The position numbers were made by a program, and so were the translations under genes. Of a stretch of 64,000 nucleotides of DNA, positions 24,070-34,489 are shown one piece after another (positions within the stretch are counted from its first letter, which is position 1; the number at the start of each line of letters is the position of its first letter). Source of the stretch: Streptomyces sp. MRC013 (lineage in GTDB: Bacteria; Actinomycetota; Actinomycetes; Streptomycetales; Streptomycetaceae). Location of the stretch: NCBI RefSeq assembly GCF_023614235.1, contig NZ_CP094264.1:2542001-2606000 (forward strand), given 5' to 3'. The notes under the pieces are model-generated. The model did not search any database and was not told where the DNA came from. It saw only the letters and a program-made list of their open reading frames with translations.

Positions 24070-25467
24070 ATGATCGTCAGCTCTTCGGCCCGTTTCGCCG
24101 CCGGTCTCGTCGCCCTCCTGCTGCTCGTCCTGCTCCTGCCTCTGCTCGTGCTGTCGTCCGCCGCGTCGGCCGCCGCTCCCCGCCCGGCCGAACCGGAGCC
24201 TCCGCGTCCTGGCCCCCGCGCCGACCCGGCACTGCTCCACCGTTCCGGCACCCAGGTGCGGCTGCCCCCCGGCACCACCCCGCCGCCCGCCCTGTCGGCG
24301 CGCTCCTGGCTGGTCGCGGACGCCGGCACCGGTGACGTCCTCGCCGCCCACGAGGCCCACAGACGGCTGCCGCCCGCGTCCACCCTGAAGGCCCTGTTCG
24401 CGCTCACCGTGCTGCCCAGGCTCTCGCAGACCGCCCGGCACACCGTGTCCGAGCGGGAGCTCACCGGCATCGGCGCGGGCAGCAGCCTCGTCGGTGTGAA
24501 GGAGGACGTGACGTACGGGGTAGCGGACCTCTGGCGCGGTGTGTTCCTGCACTCCGGCAACGACGCCGTCCGCGTCCTGGCCGGCCTCAACGGCGGCTGG
24601 GAGGCCACCGCCCGCCAGATGGAGGCCACCGCCCGGGCCCTCGGCGCGCTCGACACGGAGGTCGTGTCCCCGGACGGGTACGACGCGCCGGGCCAGGTCT
24701 CGTCCGCGTACGACCTCGCCGTCTTCGGCCGCGAGGGGCTGCGCGACCCGGACTTCGCCCGGTACTGCGCACTGCCCTACGCGATGTTCCCGGCGGACGG
24801 CTGGTCGTACGGCATCCGCAACACCAACCGCCTGGTCACCGGTGACGACGGCGTCGCCAAGTACCCCGGCGTCCTCGGGGTGAAGAACGGTTACACCAGC
24901 CGTGCGGGCCACACCCTGATCGCCGCCGCCCGGCGCGGCGGGCGCACCCTCGTCGTGACGGTCATGGACCCTCGCTCCGGCGGCGCCAACGCGGTGTACG
25001 AGGAGGCCAGGCAGCTGCTGGACTGGGGGTTCGGGCCCGGCGCGAAAGCCCGTCCCGTCGGTTCGCTGCTGCCGCCCGCCGCCGCGAGGCCGGTGCCCTT
25101 CGTGACGCCGAAGGCGCCGGTCGCGCCCGGGACCGGCAGGGTGGCGGCCCCGGGGAGGCCACCCGGCGGGACGCCCTCGGCCCGCGCCCCCGTGTCCGCG
25201 CCGCCTCCCGCTCCCGCGTCCGCTTCCGGCAGGACGTCCGCCGCCGGGTCCGGGGCCCCGCCCGTCGCCCGCGGCGCGTCCGCCCGGGAGGCCGCCCCGC
25301 CCGGTGACGCGCCCGGCGCGCCTGGTCCCGGCGCGGCCCGTCCGGCGGTGCGGGCGGCGGCGGCCGACGGCGGTCCGCCCGACCCCCGGGTGCCCGCCCT
25401 CCTGGTCGGTTCGGCGTGCGTGGCCGCCGTGACCCTGTGGACGGTGCGCCGTCGTGCGGCCCGCTAG
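24070..25467 (+). CDS. serine-type D-Ala-D-Ala carboxypeptidase (low-molecular-weight PBP)
   Basis: Exported DacA-like penicillin-binding protein of 465 aa that trims the terminal D-Ala of peptidoglycan pentapeptides. A signal peptide spans residues 1-37 (hydrophobic LVALLLLVLLLPLLVLSSA). Catalytic motifs: SxxK in PASTLKAL (near residue 103), SxN in HSGND (near 162), and KNG in GVKNGYT where many relatives have KTG. From residue 335 on is a 100-residue Ala/Pro/Gly-rich stretch that ends in a hydrophobic segment (VPALLVGSACVAAVTLW) and Arg residues, so the protein is probably anchored at its C-terminus. Divergent from the SsgA-like gene. Confidence 0.93.
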   Translation: MIVSSSARFAAGLVALLLLVLLLPLLVLSSAASAAAPRPAEPEPPRPGPRADPALLHRSGTQVRLPPGTTPPPALSARSWLVADAGTGDVLAAHEAHRRLPPASTLKALFALTVLPRLSQTARHTVSERELTGIGAGSSLVGVKEDVTYGVADLWRGVFLHSGNDAVRVLAGLNGGWEATARQMEATARALGALDTEVVSPDGYDAPGQVSSAYDLAVFGREGLRDPDFARYCALPYAMFPADGWSYGIRNTNRLVTGDDGVAKYPGVLGVKNGYTSRAGHTLIAAARRGGRTLVVTVMDPRSGGANAVYEEARQLLDWGFGPGAKARPVGSLLPPAAARPVPFVTPKAPVAPGTGRVAAPGRPPGGTPSARAPVSAPPPAPASASGRTSAAGSGAPPVARGASAREAAPPGDAPGAPGPGAARPAVRAAAADGGPPDPRVPALLVGSACVAAVTLWTVRRRAAR

Positions 25468-25487
25468 GGGCGGGCCGGGGCGCCGGG

Positions 25488-25880
25488 TCAGGAAGCCGGG
25501 CCGCTCCCGTACGGGCGGGTCAGGATCTCCATGGCCTGGCCCGACGGGTCCAGGAAGTACAGGCCGCGCCCGCCGTCGTTGCGGTTGATCTCGCCGGGCT
25601 GCGTCCGGTGCGGGTCGGCCCAGTAGGTGATCCTGGCCTGCTGGATCCGCTCGAAGGCCGCGTCGAACTCGGCCTCCGAGATGAGGAACGCGTAGTGCTG
25701 GGAGGTGAGGTCCTCCTCGGGGACCGTCGCGAAGTCGAGGGTGACCCCGTTGGCGGTCTGCACCGGAAGGAACGGCCCCGTCTCCGGGCCGACCTCCAGT
25801 CCGAGGATGTGGGCGAGGAACTCGGCGGACTCCCGCCTGTCCCGCGCGGCGATGATGGTGTGGTTGAGCTCTACTGGCAC
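25488..25880 (-). CDS. VOC family (glyoxalase-like) protein
   Basis: Single-module vicinal-oxygen-chelate protein of 130 aa: VPVELNHTIIAARDRRESAEF at the N-terminus, then HILGLEVGPETGPF and C-terminal GRGLYFLDPSGQAMEILTRPY. His in LNHT and Glu in MEIL are in the positions of metal ligands. The GTG at 25880 was chosen because GGAGG lies eight bases upstream; an upstream start at 25919 is possible. Probably a small dioxygenase or a resistance-type binding protein; substrate unknown. Confidence 0.85.
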   Translation of the reverse strand: MPVELNHTIIAARDRRESAEFLAHILGLEVGPETGPFLPVQTANGVTLDFATVPEEDLTSQHYAFLISEAEFDAAFERIQQARITYWADPHRTQPGEINRNDGGRGLYFLDPSGQAMEILTRPYGSGPAS

Positions 25881-26133
25881 GGTGGAACGCCTCCGTCGGG
25901 CATCTGGCGGCACCTCCATGCCCCACCCGGTCGGTGACCGGCACGCGGTGCCGTGAACCCGAGCCTAGGAAGGCGTCCCATACGAGTCGAGTGGTTTCCG
26001 GCCAGTTCGGGCACCACCGCCGCCCCGGCTCCGGCGGCCCCGTGGGGAACCGGCGCGGCTCCGGCGCCGACGCGCCGGGCGGCAGGACGCGGACGGGCGG
26101 CGCGCGAACCCCGCCCGGCACCGTCCCCGGTGC

Positions 26134-26661
26134 TCACGGGGCGGACGGCAGCAGGACGTTCCCCGCGAACGCGACGAGGTTGGTCCGCAGCCGGTCGATC
26201 CGCTCCCCCACCCCGAGCGACTCCTCGTGGCGGGTGCGGAGCGCGGGCTGCCGCCTGCCGCGCACGTACAGCGAACAGGCCAGGTCGGAGCAGACGTAGA
26301 CGCCGACGGTGTTGCCGTCCCGGCCGGAGGCGCCCGCGCGCGGCGCGACGAGCAGCGTGACGCCGGAGGAGGCGTGCCCGGTGAGGCAGATCCGGCAGAG
26401 GCTCGACTTCACGGCGCTGGTGCGGGCCTTCTCCGGCACCCGCAGGGTGATCCCGAGGGGGCCGGCGCCCGCGTCCGGCACGGCGCCGGACGGCAGGACG
26501 AGGTGGGCGCGGAAGGGGGCGCCGGGATCGCGCCAGCCGAGGAAGTCCAGGTCCTCCCAGGGGAGGCCGGCGAAGTCGGCCGGGAGCCTGAGGCGGGCCG
26601 CGTCGCCCTTGGAGCAGTTCACGAAGGACGCGCGGATCTGTTTCTCGGAGAGGGGTTCCAC
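26134..26661 (-). CDS. FBP-domain (EF-G-binding, FusB-like) treble-clef protein
   Basis: Protein of 175 aa matching actinobacterial proteins with the elongation-factor-G-binding domain. The N-terminal EPLSEKQIRASFVNCSKGDA is typical, as is DFLGWRDPGAP. The zinc-finger Cys pairs are LCRIC (near residue 96) and VCSDLAC (near residue 128). In staphylococci FusB-type proteins free EF-G from the ribosome and give fusidic-acid resistance; in Streptomyces the homologues are common and may have a normal translation role. GTG start at 26661. Confidence 0.85.
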   Translation of the reverse strand: MEPLSEKQIRASFVNCSKGDAARLRLPADFAGLPWEDLDFLGWRDPGAPFRAHLVLPSGAVPDAGAGPLGITLRVPEKARTSAVKSSLCRICLTGHASSGVTLLVAPRAGASGRDGNTVGVYVCSDLACSLYVRGRRQPALRTRHEESLGVGERIDRLRTNLVAFAGNVLLPSAP

Positions 26662-26742
26662 GCGGGCCCACCGTACGGAAGGGCCGGGCCGGAGCGCACC
26701 CGCTTTTCCGTTTTGATGGCTCTGCGTGGGTACTCGGTGACC

Positions 26743-26919
26743 ATGAGTACACAGACGGCCGCCGGCACCGGCGGCGCCCAGACGCCCGCCTCCCCCCAGC
26801 CCATCTCGCTCTTCCGGGACATCCAGGGCAGAGTCCGCACCTGCAGGCCCGCGCGCACGGACAGAGAGTGCGAGGACCCGGCGGCGCAGGAGTGGCACAT
26901 AGTCCTGGGCGAGGACTGA
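26743..26919 (+). CDS. small hypothetical protein, 58 aa
   Basis: Begins MSTQTAAGTGGAQTP; the second half FRDIQGRVRTCRPARTDRECEDP is charged with two Cys. Divergent from the FBP-domain gene, 81 bp apart. No known domain; reasonable codon bias. Confidence 0.5.
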   Translation: MSTQTAAGTGGAQTPASPQPISLFRDIQGRVRTCRPARTDRECEDPAAQEWHIVLGED

Positions 26920-26971
26920 GACCGCTCTCCGCCGGACGCGCACGGGCCCGTGGACGCCCGCCGGACCCGTA

Positions 26972-27009
26972 CGGCCCCGCGAGGTCCCGGACGGGCGCTC
27001 GCGGGGCCG
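26972..27009. terminator. hairpin upstream of the cobN stop
   Basis: Perfect 12-bp inverted repeat CGGCCCCGCGAG / CTCGCGGGGCCG with a 14-base loop, between the small rightward gene and the leftward cobN gene; can serve both. Confidence 0.55.
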
Positions 27010-27150
27010 TGCGCGTCCCGTCCCCGGTGCCCGGGCCGGGACCGGCCCGCCGCCCCCGTCACCGGCGCCGCGGGCGCGCCGGCCACCGGGGCGGGCCGTG
27101 CCCGCCGCCCGGACCGGCGGTCCCGGCCCGGCCGCCGGCGCCCGCGGCCC

Positions 27151-30100
27151 CTACTCCTCGTCCCCGCCCTCGAGGTCGCCCTCGGCCTCCAGGTACACCT
27201 GCTTCAGGGCCTCCAGCACCCGCGGGTCGGGCTTGGCCCACATGCCGCGGGACTCGGCCTCCAGGAGCCGCTCCGCGATGCCGTGCAGGGCCCACGGGTT
27301 GGCCTCCTGGAGGAAGGCGCGGTTCTCCGGGTCGAGGACGTACGCCTCGGTCAGCTTGTCGTACATCCAGTCGGCGACGACACCGGTCGTGGCGTCGTAC
27401 CCGAAGAGGTAGTCGACGGTCGCGGCCAGTTCGAAGGCGCCCTTGTAGCCGTGGCGGCGCATCGCCTCGATCCAGCGGGGGTTGACGACGCGCGCGCGGA
27501 ACACGCGGGACGTCTCCTCGACCAGCGTCCGCGTGCGCACCGTCTCCGGGCGGGTCGAGTCGCCGATGTACGCCTCGGGCGCCGTTCCGCGCAGCGCGCG
27601 GACGGTGGCGACCATGCCGCCGTGGTACTGGAAGTAGTCGTCGGAGTCCGCGATGTCGTGCTCGCGCGTGTCCGTGTTCTTCGCGGCCACGGCGATCCGC
27701 CGGTACGCCGTCTCCATCTCCTCGCGCGCGGGGCGTCCGTCCAGGCCCCGGCCGTACGCGAAGCCGCCCCACACCGTGTACACCTCGGCGAGGTCCGCGT
27801 CGGTGCGCCAGTCGCGGGAGTCGATCAGCTGGAGGATGCCGGCGCCGTACGTGCCGGGGCGGGAGCCGAAGATGCGGGTCGTGGCGCGCCGCTCGTCGCC
27901 GTGCTCGGCCAGGTCGGCCTGCGCGTGGGCGCGGACGAAGTTCTCCGTCTCGGGTTCGTCCAGGGAGGCGGCGAGCCGCACCGCGTCGTCCAGCAGCCCG
28001 ATCGTGTGCGGGAACGCGTCGCGGAAGAAGCCGGAGATGCGCAGCGTCACGTCGATCCGGGGGCGGCCGAGCTCGGCGAGCGGGATCGGCTCCAGGCCGT
28101 TGACCCGGCGCGAGGCGTCGTCCCAGACGGGCCGGACGCCCAGCAGCGCCAGCGCCTCCGCGACGTCGTCGCCGCTGGTGCGCATCGCGCTGGTGCCCCA
28201 CAGGGAGAGGCCGACCGAGGTGGGCCAGTCGCCGTTATCGCCGCGGTACCGCTCCAGCAGCGAGTCGGCGAGGGCCTGCCCGGTCTCCCAGGCGAGGCGC
28301 GACGGGACGGCCTTCGGGTCGACGGAGTAGAAGTTCCGGCCGGTCGGCAGGACGTTGACCAGGCCGCGCAGCGGCGAGCCGGACGGCCCGGCCGGCACGA
28401 AGCCGCCGTTGAGCGCGTGCACCGCGTGGTCGAGCTCGGCGGTGGTCGCGGCGAGGCGCGGCACGACCTGGCGGGCGGCGAAGTCGAGGACGGCGGCGAC
28501 CTGCTCGCCGTGCCCCTCCGCCACGGCCGCCACCGCGGCCGGGTCCCAGCCGGCGTCCTCCATGGCCTCGACGAGGGCGCGCGCCCGGGCCTCCGCCTCG
28601 TCGGCGGTGGTGCGGGTCGCGGCGGACTCGTCCAGGCCGAGCGCCTCGCGCAGGCCGGGCAGCGCCTGCGTGCCGCCCCAGATCTGGCGGGCGCGCAGGA
28701 TGGACAGGACCAGGTTGACCCGCTCGGGACCGGTCGGGGCGGCGCCCAGGACGTGGAGGCCGTCGCGGATCTGCGCGTCCTTCACCTCGCACAGCCAGCC
28801 GTCGACGTGCAGGAGGAAGTCGTCGAACCCGTCGTCGTCGGGCCGGTCCTCCAGGCCGAGGTCGTGGTCGAGGCGGGCGGCCTGGATGAGGGTCCAGATC
28901 TGCGCGCGGATGGCGGGCAGCTTCGCCGGGTCCATGGAGGAGATCTGCGCGTACTCGTCGAGCAGCTGCTCCAGGCGGGCGATGTCTCCGTAGGAGTCGG
29001 CGCGGGCCATCGGCGGCACGAGGTGGTCGACGAGCGTGGCGTGGGCGCGCCGCTTGGCCTGGGTGCCCTCACCCGGGTCGTTGACGAGGAAGGGGTAGAC
29101 CAGCGGCAGGTCGCCGAGGGTCGCGTCGGGGCCGCAGGCGGCGGACAGCCCGGCGTTCTTGCCGGGCAGCCACTCCAGGTTGCCGTGCTTGCCGAGGTGG
29201 ACCATGGCGTCGGCGCCGAAGCCGCCGTCCGACGCGGGGGGTGGCGATCCAGCGGTAGGCGGCCAGGTAGTGGTGGGAGGGCGGCAGATCCGGGTCGTGG
29301 TAGATCGCGATCGGGTTCTCGCCGAAGCCGCGCGGCGGCTGGATGAGGATCAGCAGGTTCCCGCGGCGCAGCGCGGCGAGGACGATGTCGCCCTCGGGAT
29401 TGCGGGACCGGTCGACGAACATCTCGCCGGGCGGCGGGCCCCAGTGCTCCTCGACGGCCGAGCGCAGCTCCTCCGGCAGGGTCGCGAACCAGCGCCGGTA
29501 GTCGGCGGCCGGGATGCGGACCGGGTTGCGGGCGAGCTGCTCCTCGGTGAGCCAGTCCTGGTCGTGGCCGCCGGCCTCGATGAGGGCGTAGATCAGCTCG
29601 TCGCCGTCGCCGGACGCGAGGCCCGGCACGTCCTCGCCGCCGAAGTCGTACCCCTCCTCCCGCAGCCGGCGCAGCAGGGCGACGGCGGAGGCGGGCGTGT
29701 CGAGGCCGACGGCGTTGCCGATGCGGGAGTGCTTCGTCGGGTACGCGGAGAGGACCAGCGCCAGGCGCTTCTCGGCGTTCGGGATGTGCCGCAGCCGGGC
29801 GTGGCGGACAGCGATCCCGGCGACGCGGGCCGCGCGCTCGGGGTCGGGGACGTACGCGGGCAGGCCGTCCTCGTCGATCTCCTTGAAGGAGAACGGGACG
29901 GTGATGAGCCGGCCGTCGAACTCCGGGACGGCGACCTGGCTGGCCGCGTCGAGCGGGGAGAGGCCCTCGTCGTTCTCCTCCCAGTCGGCGCGCGACCCGG
30001 TGAGGCACAGTGCCTGGAGGACGGGCACGTCGAGCGAGGCGAGCGCACCCGCGTCCCACGCCTCCTCGTCGCCGCCGGCCTGGGCCTCGGCGGGCTTGGT

Positions 30101-30754
30101 GCCGCCGGCGGCGAGGACGGTGGTGACGACGGCGTCGGCGCCGCGCAGCCGGTCCAGCAGCTCCGGCTCGGGGGCGCGCAGGGAGGCGACGTACAGCGGG
30201 AGTGCGCGACCGCCGGCGTCCTCGACGGCGTCGCAGAGGGCGCCGACGAAGGCGGTGTTGCCGCTCATGTGGTGGGCGCGGTAGTAGAGCACGGCGACGG
30301 TCGGGCCGTCGGTGGTGCGGGGGGTGCGCTCCAGGGGGCCCCAGGTGGGGGCGGCGGCCGGCGGGTCGAAGCCGTGGCCGGTGAGCAGGACCGTGTCGGA
30401 CAGGAAGCGGGCGAGCTGCTCCAGGTTGTCCGGGCCGCCGTGGGCGAGGTAGGCGTGCGCCTCGGTGGCGACGCCGATGGGGACGGTGGACGCCTCCATC
30501 AGCTGGGCGTCGGGCGCCTGCTCGCCGGTCAGGAAGACGACGGGGCGTTCCTGGGCGCGGAGCAGGTCGATGCCCTCCTCCCAGGCGCGCAGCCCGCCGA
30601 GGAGGCGTACGACGACGAGGTCGGCGCCGTCGAGGAGGTCGGGCAGCTCGTCGATGGGGAGGCGTGCGGGGTTGGCGAACCGGTACTCGACCGGGCCGCC
30701 GGCCGCGCGGGCGCTCAGCAGGTCGGTGTCGGAGTGCGAGAGCAGCAGGATCAC
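27151..30754 (-). CDS. cobN: aerobic-type cobaltochelatase subunit CobN (one frameshift)
   Basis: Large subunit of the ATP-dependent cobaltochelatase that inserts cobalt into hydrogenobyrinic acid a,c-diamide; about 1,200 aa as expected once one base is removed from the G6 run at 29236-29241, giving YRWIATPASDGGFGADAMVH. Family blocks include YYRAHHMSGNTAF, KEIDEDGLPAYVPDP, SAYPTKHSRIGNAVGLDTP, VHLGKHGNLEWLPGK and ENRAFLQEANPWALHGI. The GTG start at 30754 lies about 50 bases after a cobalamin riboswitch on the same strand. The ATPase partners (CobS/T or ChlI/D type) are not in the window. Confidence 0.93.
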
Positions 30755-30802
30755 GGCGTGCCGGGCCTTCCTCGGGGTGTCCTCGCCCCGGGTGGTCGTG
30801 GG

Positions 30803-30905
30803 TGGCGGGAGTTCCTGACTCGCGGGACCGGGGAGGCCCTGCTCACAGTGGCGGGACCGCGCCGGACTCGCACCGGGCTTCCTCCCTAGGGTCCTGGGAC
30901 CCTGT
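30803..30905 (-). promoter_or_regulatory. cobalamin riboswitch upstream of cobN
   Basis: On the minus strand the leader carries the cobalamin-riboswitch core in order: AGGGAGGAAGCCCGGTGCGA, then GTCCGG, then GGTCCCGCCACTGTGAGC with the B12 box GCCACTG (30846-30852), and the 3' GAGTCAGGAACTC element. The cobN ribosome binding site GAGGAAGG lies downstream and could be masked when cobalamin binds. A -10-like TACTAT is about 10 bases upstream of the element. Expected effect: cobN off when cobalamin is plentiful. Confidence 0.9.
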
Positions 30906-30932
30906 GCCGTCTGCATAGTAGAGGCTGCGCGT

Positions 30933-32192
30933 ATGCTCGCCGCCATGCCGCCCAGCCGCTCAAAGCCCCGGAACGGGGGCGAAACCCACATACGGGACCG
31001 TGTCCGCGACCGCGCCGACGCGTGCCCCGGTGCGCTGCGGCTGCACCGCGCGGACGACGGCGGGCTGGCCCGGTTGCGGCTTCCGACCGGGGTCCTGACA
31101 CCTCGGCAGGCGGATGCCCTGGCCGATGCGGCGGACCGGTTGGGCGACGGCCGGATCGGGATCACCTCACGCGGCAACATCGACCTGCGCGGCCTGCCCG
31201 ACGACTGCGGGTCCACCCTCGCGGACCTGCTCGGCGAGGCGGGGCTGCTGCCGTCGGCGGCGCACGAACGGGTGCGGAACGTGGTCGTCTCGCCCCTGTG
31301 CGGACTGGACGGACGGGCACTCGGGGACGCCCTGGCGTGGGCGCGGGAACTGGACGCGCTGCTGTGCGCGCACACCTGGACGACGGGTCTGTCCGGGCGC
31401 TTCCTCTTCGCCGTGGACGACGGGCGCGGGGACGTGGTCGGGCTGGGCGGCGATGTGACGTTGCTCGCAGAGTCGGGGGGCCGCGCTCTGGTACGGATCG
31501 GGGGCCTGGCGTGGCGGGTGGCCGCACAGGACGCCCCGCCGGCCGCGCTGGCCGCCGCGGAGGCGTTCCTGACGGTGGCCCGGGAGTCGGGCACGGGTGC
31601 CTGGCGCGTGGCCGACCTGCCCGGCGGCCGCTTCGTGGAGGCCGCCGTGACGGAGCGTCTGGCCGGTGCCGGGGTGGCCGCGTCACCGGCCCGGGCGGAT
31701 GCGCCGCCGGTGGCCGCACCGCCGGAGCCCGGCCTGGTCGGCGACCGCGCCGTGTCGGTCGCGGCGCCCCTGGGGCGGGTCTCCAGCGGGCAGCTCCGCG
31801 CCCTCGCGGCGGAGCCCGCCGGCGAGGTGCGGGTGACCCCGTGGCGGGGCTTCGTCGTGGCGGGCCTGCCCGGCCGCGCTGCGGCGGAGGAGCGGCTCGC
31901 GGCCCTGCACGACGCCGGGTACCTCACCCGTCCCGGCTCGCCCTGGCTGGCGGTCACCGCCTGCACGGGGCGGCCGGGCTGCGGCAAGGCGCTGGCCGAC
32001 GTACGGGCGGACGCCCGGCCGCTGGACGACGCGGCGCTCCGGGGGCTGCCCGCACACTGGTCCGGATGCGACCGGCGGTGCGGTCACCCGCAGGGCGACT
32101 GGGTGGACGTCCTGGCCACCGGCGACGGCGCGTACGGCATCACCGTACGGACCGCGCGACGAGACAACGACGACGCACAGGCACAGAGATGA
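30933..32192 (+). CDS. cobG: precorrin-3B synthase CobG
   Basis: Ring-contraction monooxygenase of aerobic cobalamin synthesis, 419 aa, related to nitrite/sulfite reductases. Two ferredoxin-like halves are visible, with [17 protein letters not shown] near residue 70. The 4Fe-4S/siroheme-type Cys set is [12 protein letters not shown] and GCDRRCGHP (C-x5-C ... C-x3-C) near residues 347-385. ATG 30933 has GAGG eight bases before it; ATG 30945 is an alternative. It starts about 30 bp beyond the 5' end of the cobN riboswitch, so the two promoters are back to back. Its stop overlaps cobH. CobG needs O2, placing this pathway with the aerobic route, although cbiD below is the anaerobic-type methyltransferase. 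Confidence 0.92.
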   Translation: MLAAMPPSRSKPRNGGETHIRDRVRDRADACPGALRLHRADDGGLARLRLPTGVLTPRQADALADAADRLGDGRIGITSRGNIDLRGLPDDCGSTLADLLGEAGLLPSAAHERVRNVVVSPLCGLDGRALGDALAWARELDALLCAHTWTTGLSGRFLFAVDDGRGDVVGLGGDVTLLAESGGRALVRIGGLAWRVAAQDAPPAALAAAEAFLTVARESGTGAWRVADLPGGRFVEAAVTERLAGAGVAASPARADAPPVAAPPEPGLVGDRAVSVAAPLGRVSSGQLRALAAEPAGEVRVTPWRGFVVAGLPGRAAAEERLAALHDAGYLTRPGSPWLAVTACTGRPGCGKALADVRADARPLDDAALRGLPAHWSGCDRRCGHPQGDWVDVLATGDGAYGITVRTARRDNDDAQAQR

Positions 32193-32824
32193 GCGGGAGC
32201 ACAGTGTTCGACTACGAGAAGGACGGCGCGGAGATCTACCGCCAGTCCTTTGCCACGATCCGCGCCGAAGCGGATCTCGCGGGGCTGCCCGACGACGTCA
32301 GCCGGGTCGCCGTGCGGATGATCCACGCCTGCGGCATGGTCGACCTCGTCCGCGACCTCGCCTACACGCCGGAGGCCGTCTCCCGCGCCCGCGCCGCGCT
32401 CCGCTCCGGCGCGCCGATCCTGTGCGACGCGCAGATGGTCGCCAGCGGTGTCACCCGCAAGCGGCTCCCCGCCGACAACGAGGTGGTCTGCACCCTCTCG
32501 GACCCCTCCGTCCCGGATCTCGCCGCCGAGCTGGGCACGACCCGCAGCGCGGCGGCCCTGGAGTTGTGGCGCGACCGCATGGAGGGCTCGGTCGTGGCGA
32601 TCGGGAACGCTCCCACCGCCCTGTTCCGGCTGCTGGAGATGGTCCGCGACGGCGCTCCCCGCCCGGCCGCGGTGCTCGGCATACCGGTCGGGTTCATCGG
32701 CGCCGCCGAGTCCAAGGACGCCCTGGCGGCCTCGGACCTCGACCACATCGTCGTACGGGGCCGGCGCGGCGGCAGCGCCATGGCGGCCGCGGCGGTCAAC
32801 GCGATCGCGAGCGAGGCGGAATGA
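32189..32824 (+). CDS. cobH: precorrin-8X methylmutase CobH
   Basis: Moves the C-11 methyl group to C-12 to give hydrogenobyrinic acid; 211 aa as usual. The active-site His is in the signature [12 protein letters not shown] (near residue 45). Other family blocks are [19 protein letters not shown] and [14 protein letters not shown], and a C-terminal [15 protein letters not shown]. It overlaps cobG (ATGA) and cobIJ (ATGA) by 4 bp each, so the three genes are one translationally coupled operon. Confidence 0.95.
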   Translation: MSGSTVFDYEKDGAEIYRQSFATIRAEADLAGLPDDVSRVAVRMIHACGMVDLVRDLAYTPEAVSRARAALRSGAPILCDAQMVASGVTRKRLPADNEVVCTLSDPSVPDLAAELGTTRSAAALELWRDRMEGSVVAIGNAPTALFRLLEMVRDGAPRPAAVLGIPVGFIGAAESKDALAASDLDHIVVRGRRGGSAMAAAAVNAIASEAE

Positions 32825-34377
32825 GCGCGCACGTTTCACGTGAAACCTCCGCCGGGACGGGCACGGGGGCCGGCGGCACCGGAAAGCTGTACGGCGTCGG
32901 TCTCGGCCCCGGCGACCCGTCGCTGATGACCCTGCGCGCGGTGGAGGTCATCGCCCGGGCCGACGTCGTCGCGTACCACTGCGCTCGCCACGGCCGGTCC
33001 ATCGCCCGGTCCATCGCGGCGGAGCACATCCGTGAGGACCACGTCGAGGAGCGGTTGACGTACCCGCTCACGGTGGAGACGACGGACCACCCCGGCGGCT
33101 ACCGGGGCGCGCTGGACGACTTCTACGAGGAGGCGTCGGCACGGCTCGCCGCGCACCTCGACGCGGGCCGGACGGTGGCGGTGCTCGCCGAGGGCGACCC
33201 GCTGTTCTACGGCTCCTACCAGCACATGCACAAACGCCTCGCGCACCGCTACGAGACCGAGGTCGTCCCCGGCGTCACCTCCGTCAGCGCCGCCGCGGCG
33301 ACCATCGGCAAGCCGCTGGTGGAGGCCGAGGAGGTCCTGACGATCGTTCCGGGAACGCTGCCCGAGGACGAACTGACGGCCCGCCTCGCGGCGACCGACT
33401 CGGCGGTGGTGATGAAGCTGGGCCGGACCTTTCCGGCGGTGCGCCGCGCCCTGGAGCGTACGGACCGGCTCGCGGACGCCCACTACGTGGAGCGCGCCAC
33501 CATGGAGGGCCGGCGCACGGCGGCGCTCGCGGACGTGGACCCCGCCTCGGTGCCGTACTTCTCGGTGGCGGTGCTGCCGTCCCGCGTCGACACGGGTCCG
33601 GCCGAGCCCGAGCGGGGCGAGGTGGTCGTCGTCGGCACCGGCCCGGCGGGGCCGCAGTGGCTGACGCCGGAGAGCCGCGGCGCGCTCGCCTCGGCGACCG
33701 ACCTGGTGGGCTACACGACGTACCTGGACCGGGTGCCGGTGCGGCCGGGCCAGCGACGGCACGGGTCCGACAACAAGGTGGAGTCGGAGCGGGCCGAGTT
33801 CGCCCTGGACCTGGCGCGCCGCGGACGGCGCGTGGCGGTCGTGTCGGGCGGTGACCCGGGGGTCTTCGCCATGGCGACGGCGGTCCTGGAGGCCGCGTCG
33901 CAGGAGGAGTACGCGGACGTGCCGGTGCGCGTCCTGCCGGGTGTGACCGCGGCCAACGCGGCCGCGGCCAGGGCGGGTGCGCCGCTGGGACACGACTACG
34001 CCACGATCTCCCTGTCGGACCGGCTCAAGCCGTGGGAGGTCATCGCCGGGCGCCTGCGCGCGGCGGCCGCCGCCGACCTGGTGCTGGCGCTGTACAACCC
34101 GGGGTCGCGCAGCCGTACCTGGCAGGTGGCCAAGGCCCGTGAGCTGCTGCTGGAGCTCCGCGCCCCCGACACGCCGGTCGTGGTGGCGCGGGACGTGGGC
34201 GGCCCGCAGGAGTCCGTCCGGGTGGTGTCGCTCGTCGACCTGGACCCGGCCGAGGTCGACATGCGGACGCTGCTGCTCGTCGGCTCGTCGCAGACGCGGG
34301 CCGTACGGCGCGGCGACGGCACCGCGGTGGCCTGGACGCCGCGGCGGTATCCCCAGGCACCGGCGGGCGGCGTCTGA
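32821..34377 (+). CDS. cobIJ: CobI-CobJ fusion: precorrin-2 C20- and precorrin-3B C17-methyltransferase
   Basis: Bifunctional SAM-dependent methyltransferase of 518 aa. The first half (residues 20-255) is Cob[35 protein letters not shown], and [13 protein letters not shown]. The second (about 260-510) is Cob[37 protein letters not shown], and [15 protein letters not shown]. Such fusions are common in actinobacteria. The N-terminal 20 residues are a variable tail; their codons contain a perfect parS site. Last gene of the cobG-cobH-cobIJ operon. Confidence 0.94.
   Translation: MSAHVSRETSAGTGTGAGGTGKLYGVGLGPGDPSLMTLRAVEVIARADVVAYHCARHGRSIARSIAAEHIREDHVEERLTYPLTVETTDHPGGYRGALDDFYEEASARLAAHLDAGRTVAVLAEGDPLFYGSYQHMHKRLAHRYETEVVPGVTSVSAAAATIGKPLVEAEEVLTIVPGTLPEDELTARLAATDSAVVMKLGRTFPAVRRALERTDRLADAHYVERATMEGRRTAALADVDPASVPYFSVAVLPSRVDTGPAEPERGEVVVVGTGPAGPQWLTPESRGALASATDLVGYTTYLDRVPVRPGQRRHGSDNKVESERAEFALDLARRGRRVAVVSGGDPGVFAMATAVLEAASQEEYADVPVRVLPGVTAANAAAARAGAPLGHDYATISLSDRLKPWEVIAGRLRAAAAADLVLALYNPGSRSRTWQVAKARELLLELRAPDTPVVVARDVGGPQESVRVVSLVDLDPAEVDMRTLLLVGSSQTRAVRRGDGTAVAWTPRRYPQAPAGGV
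32833..32846. promoter_or_regulatory. parS site inside cobIJ
   Basis: Perfect 14-bp palindrome GTTTCACGTGAAAC, the ParB-binding consensus of Streptomyces, encoded as HVSRET in the dispensable N-terminus of CobIJ. Such sites cluster within a few hundred kilobases of oriC and load ParB for chromosome segregation during sporulation. Confidence 0.85.
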
Positions 34378-34489
34378 GGGGCACCGGACGGGGGCCGGCC
34401 CCGCCCTTCCGCCGTGCGGCTTTCCTATGCGGCGGCCGGACTCCTTCCGCGCCGCGCGCCCCGGCGGGCGGGGCAGCGGCCCCGGGCGG

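Noticed and set aside
29159..30889. 576-codon plus-strand open frame
   Set aside because: Mirror of cobN; the opposite strand encodes clear CobN blocks.
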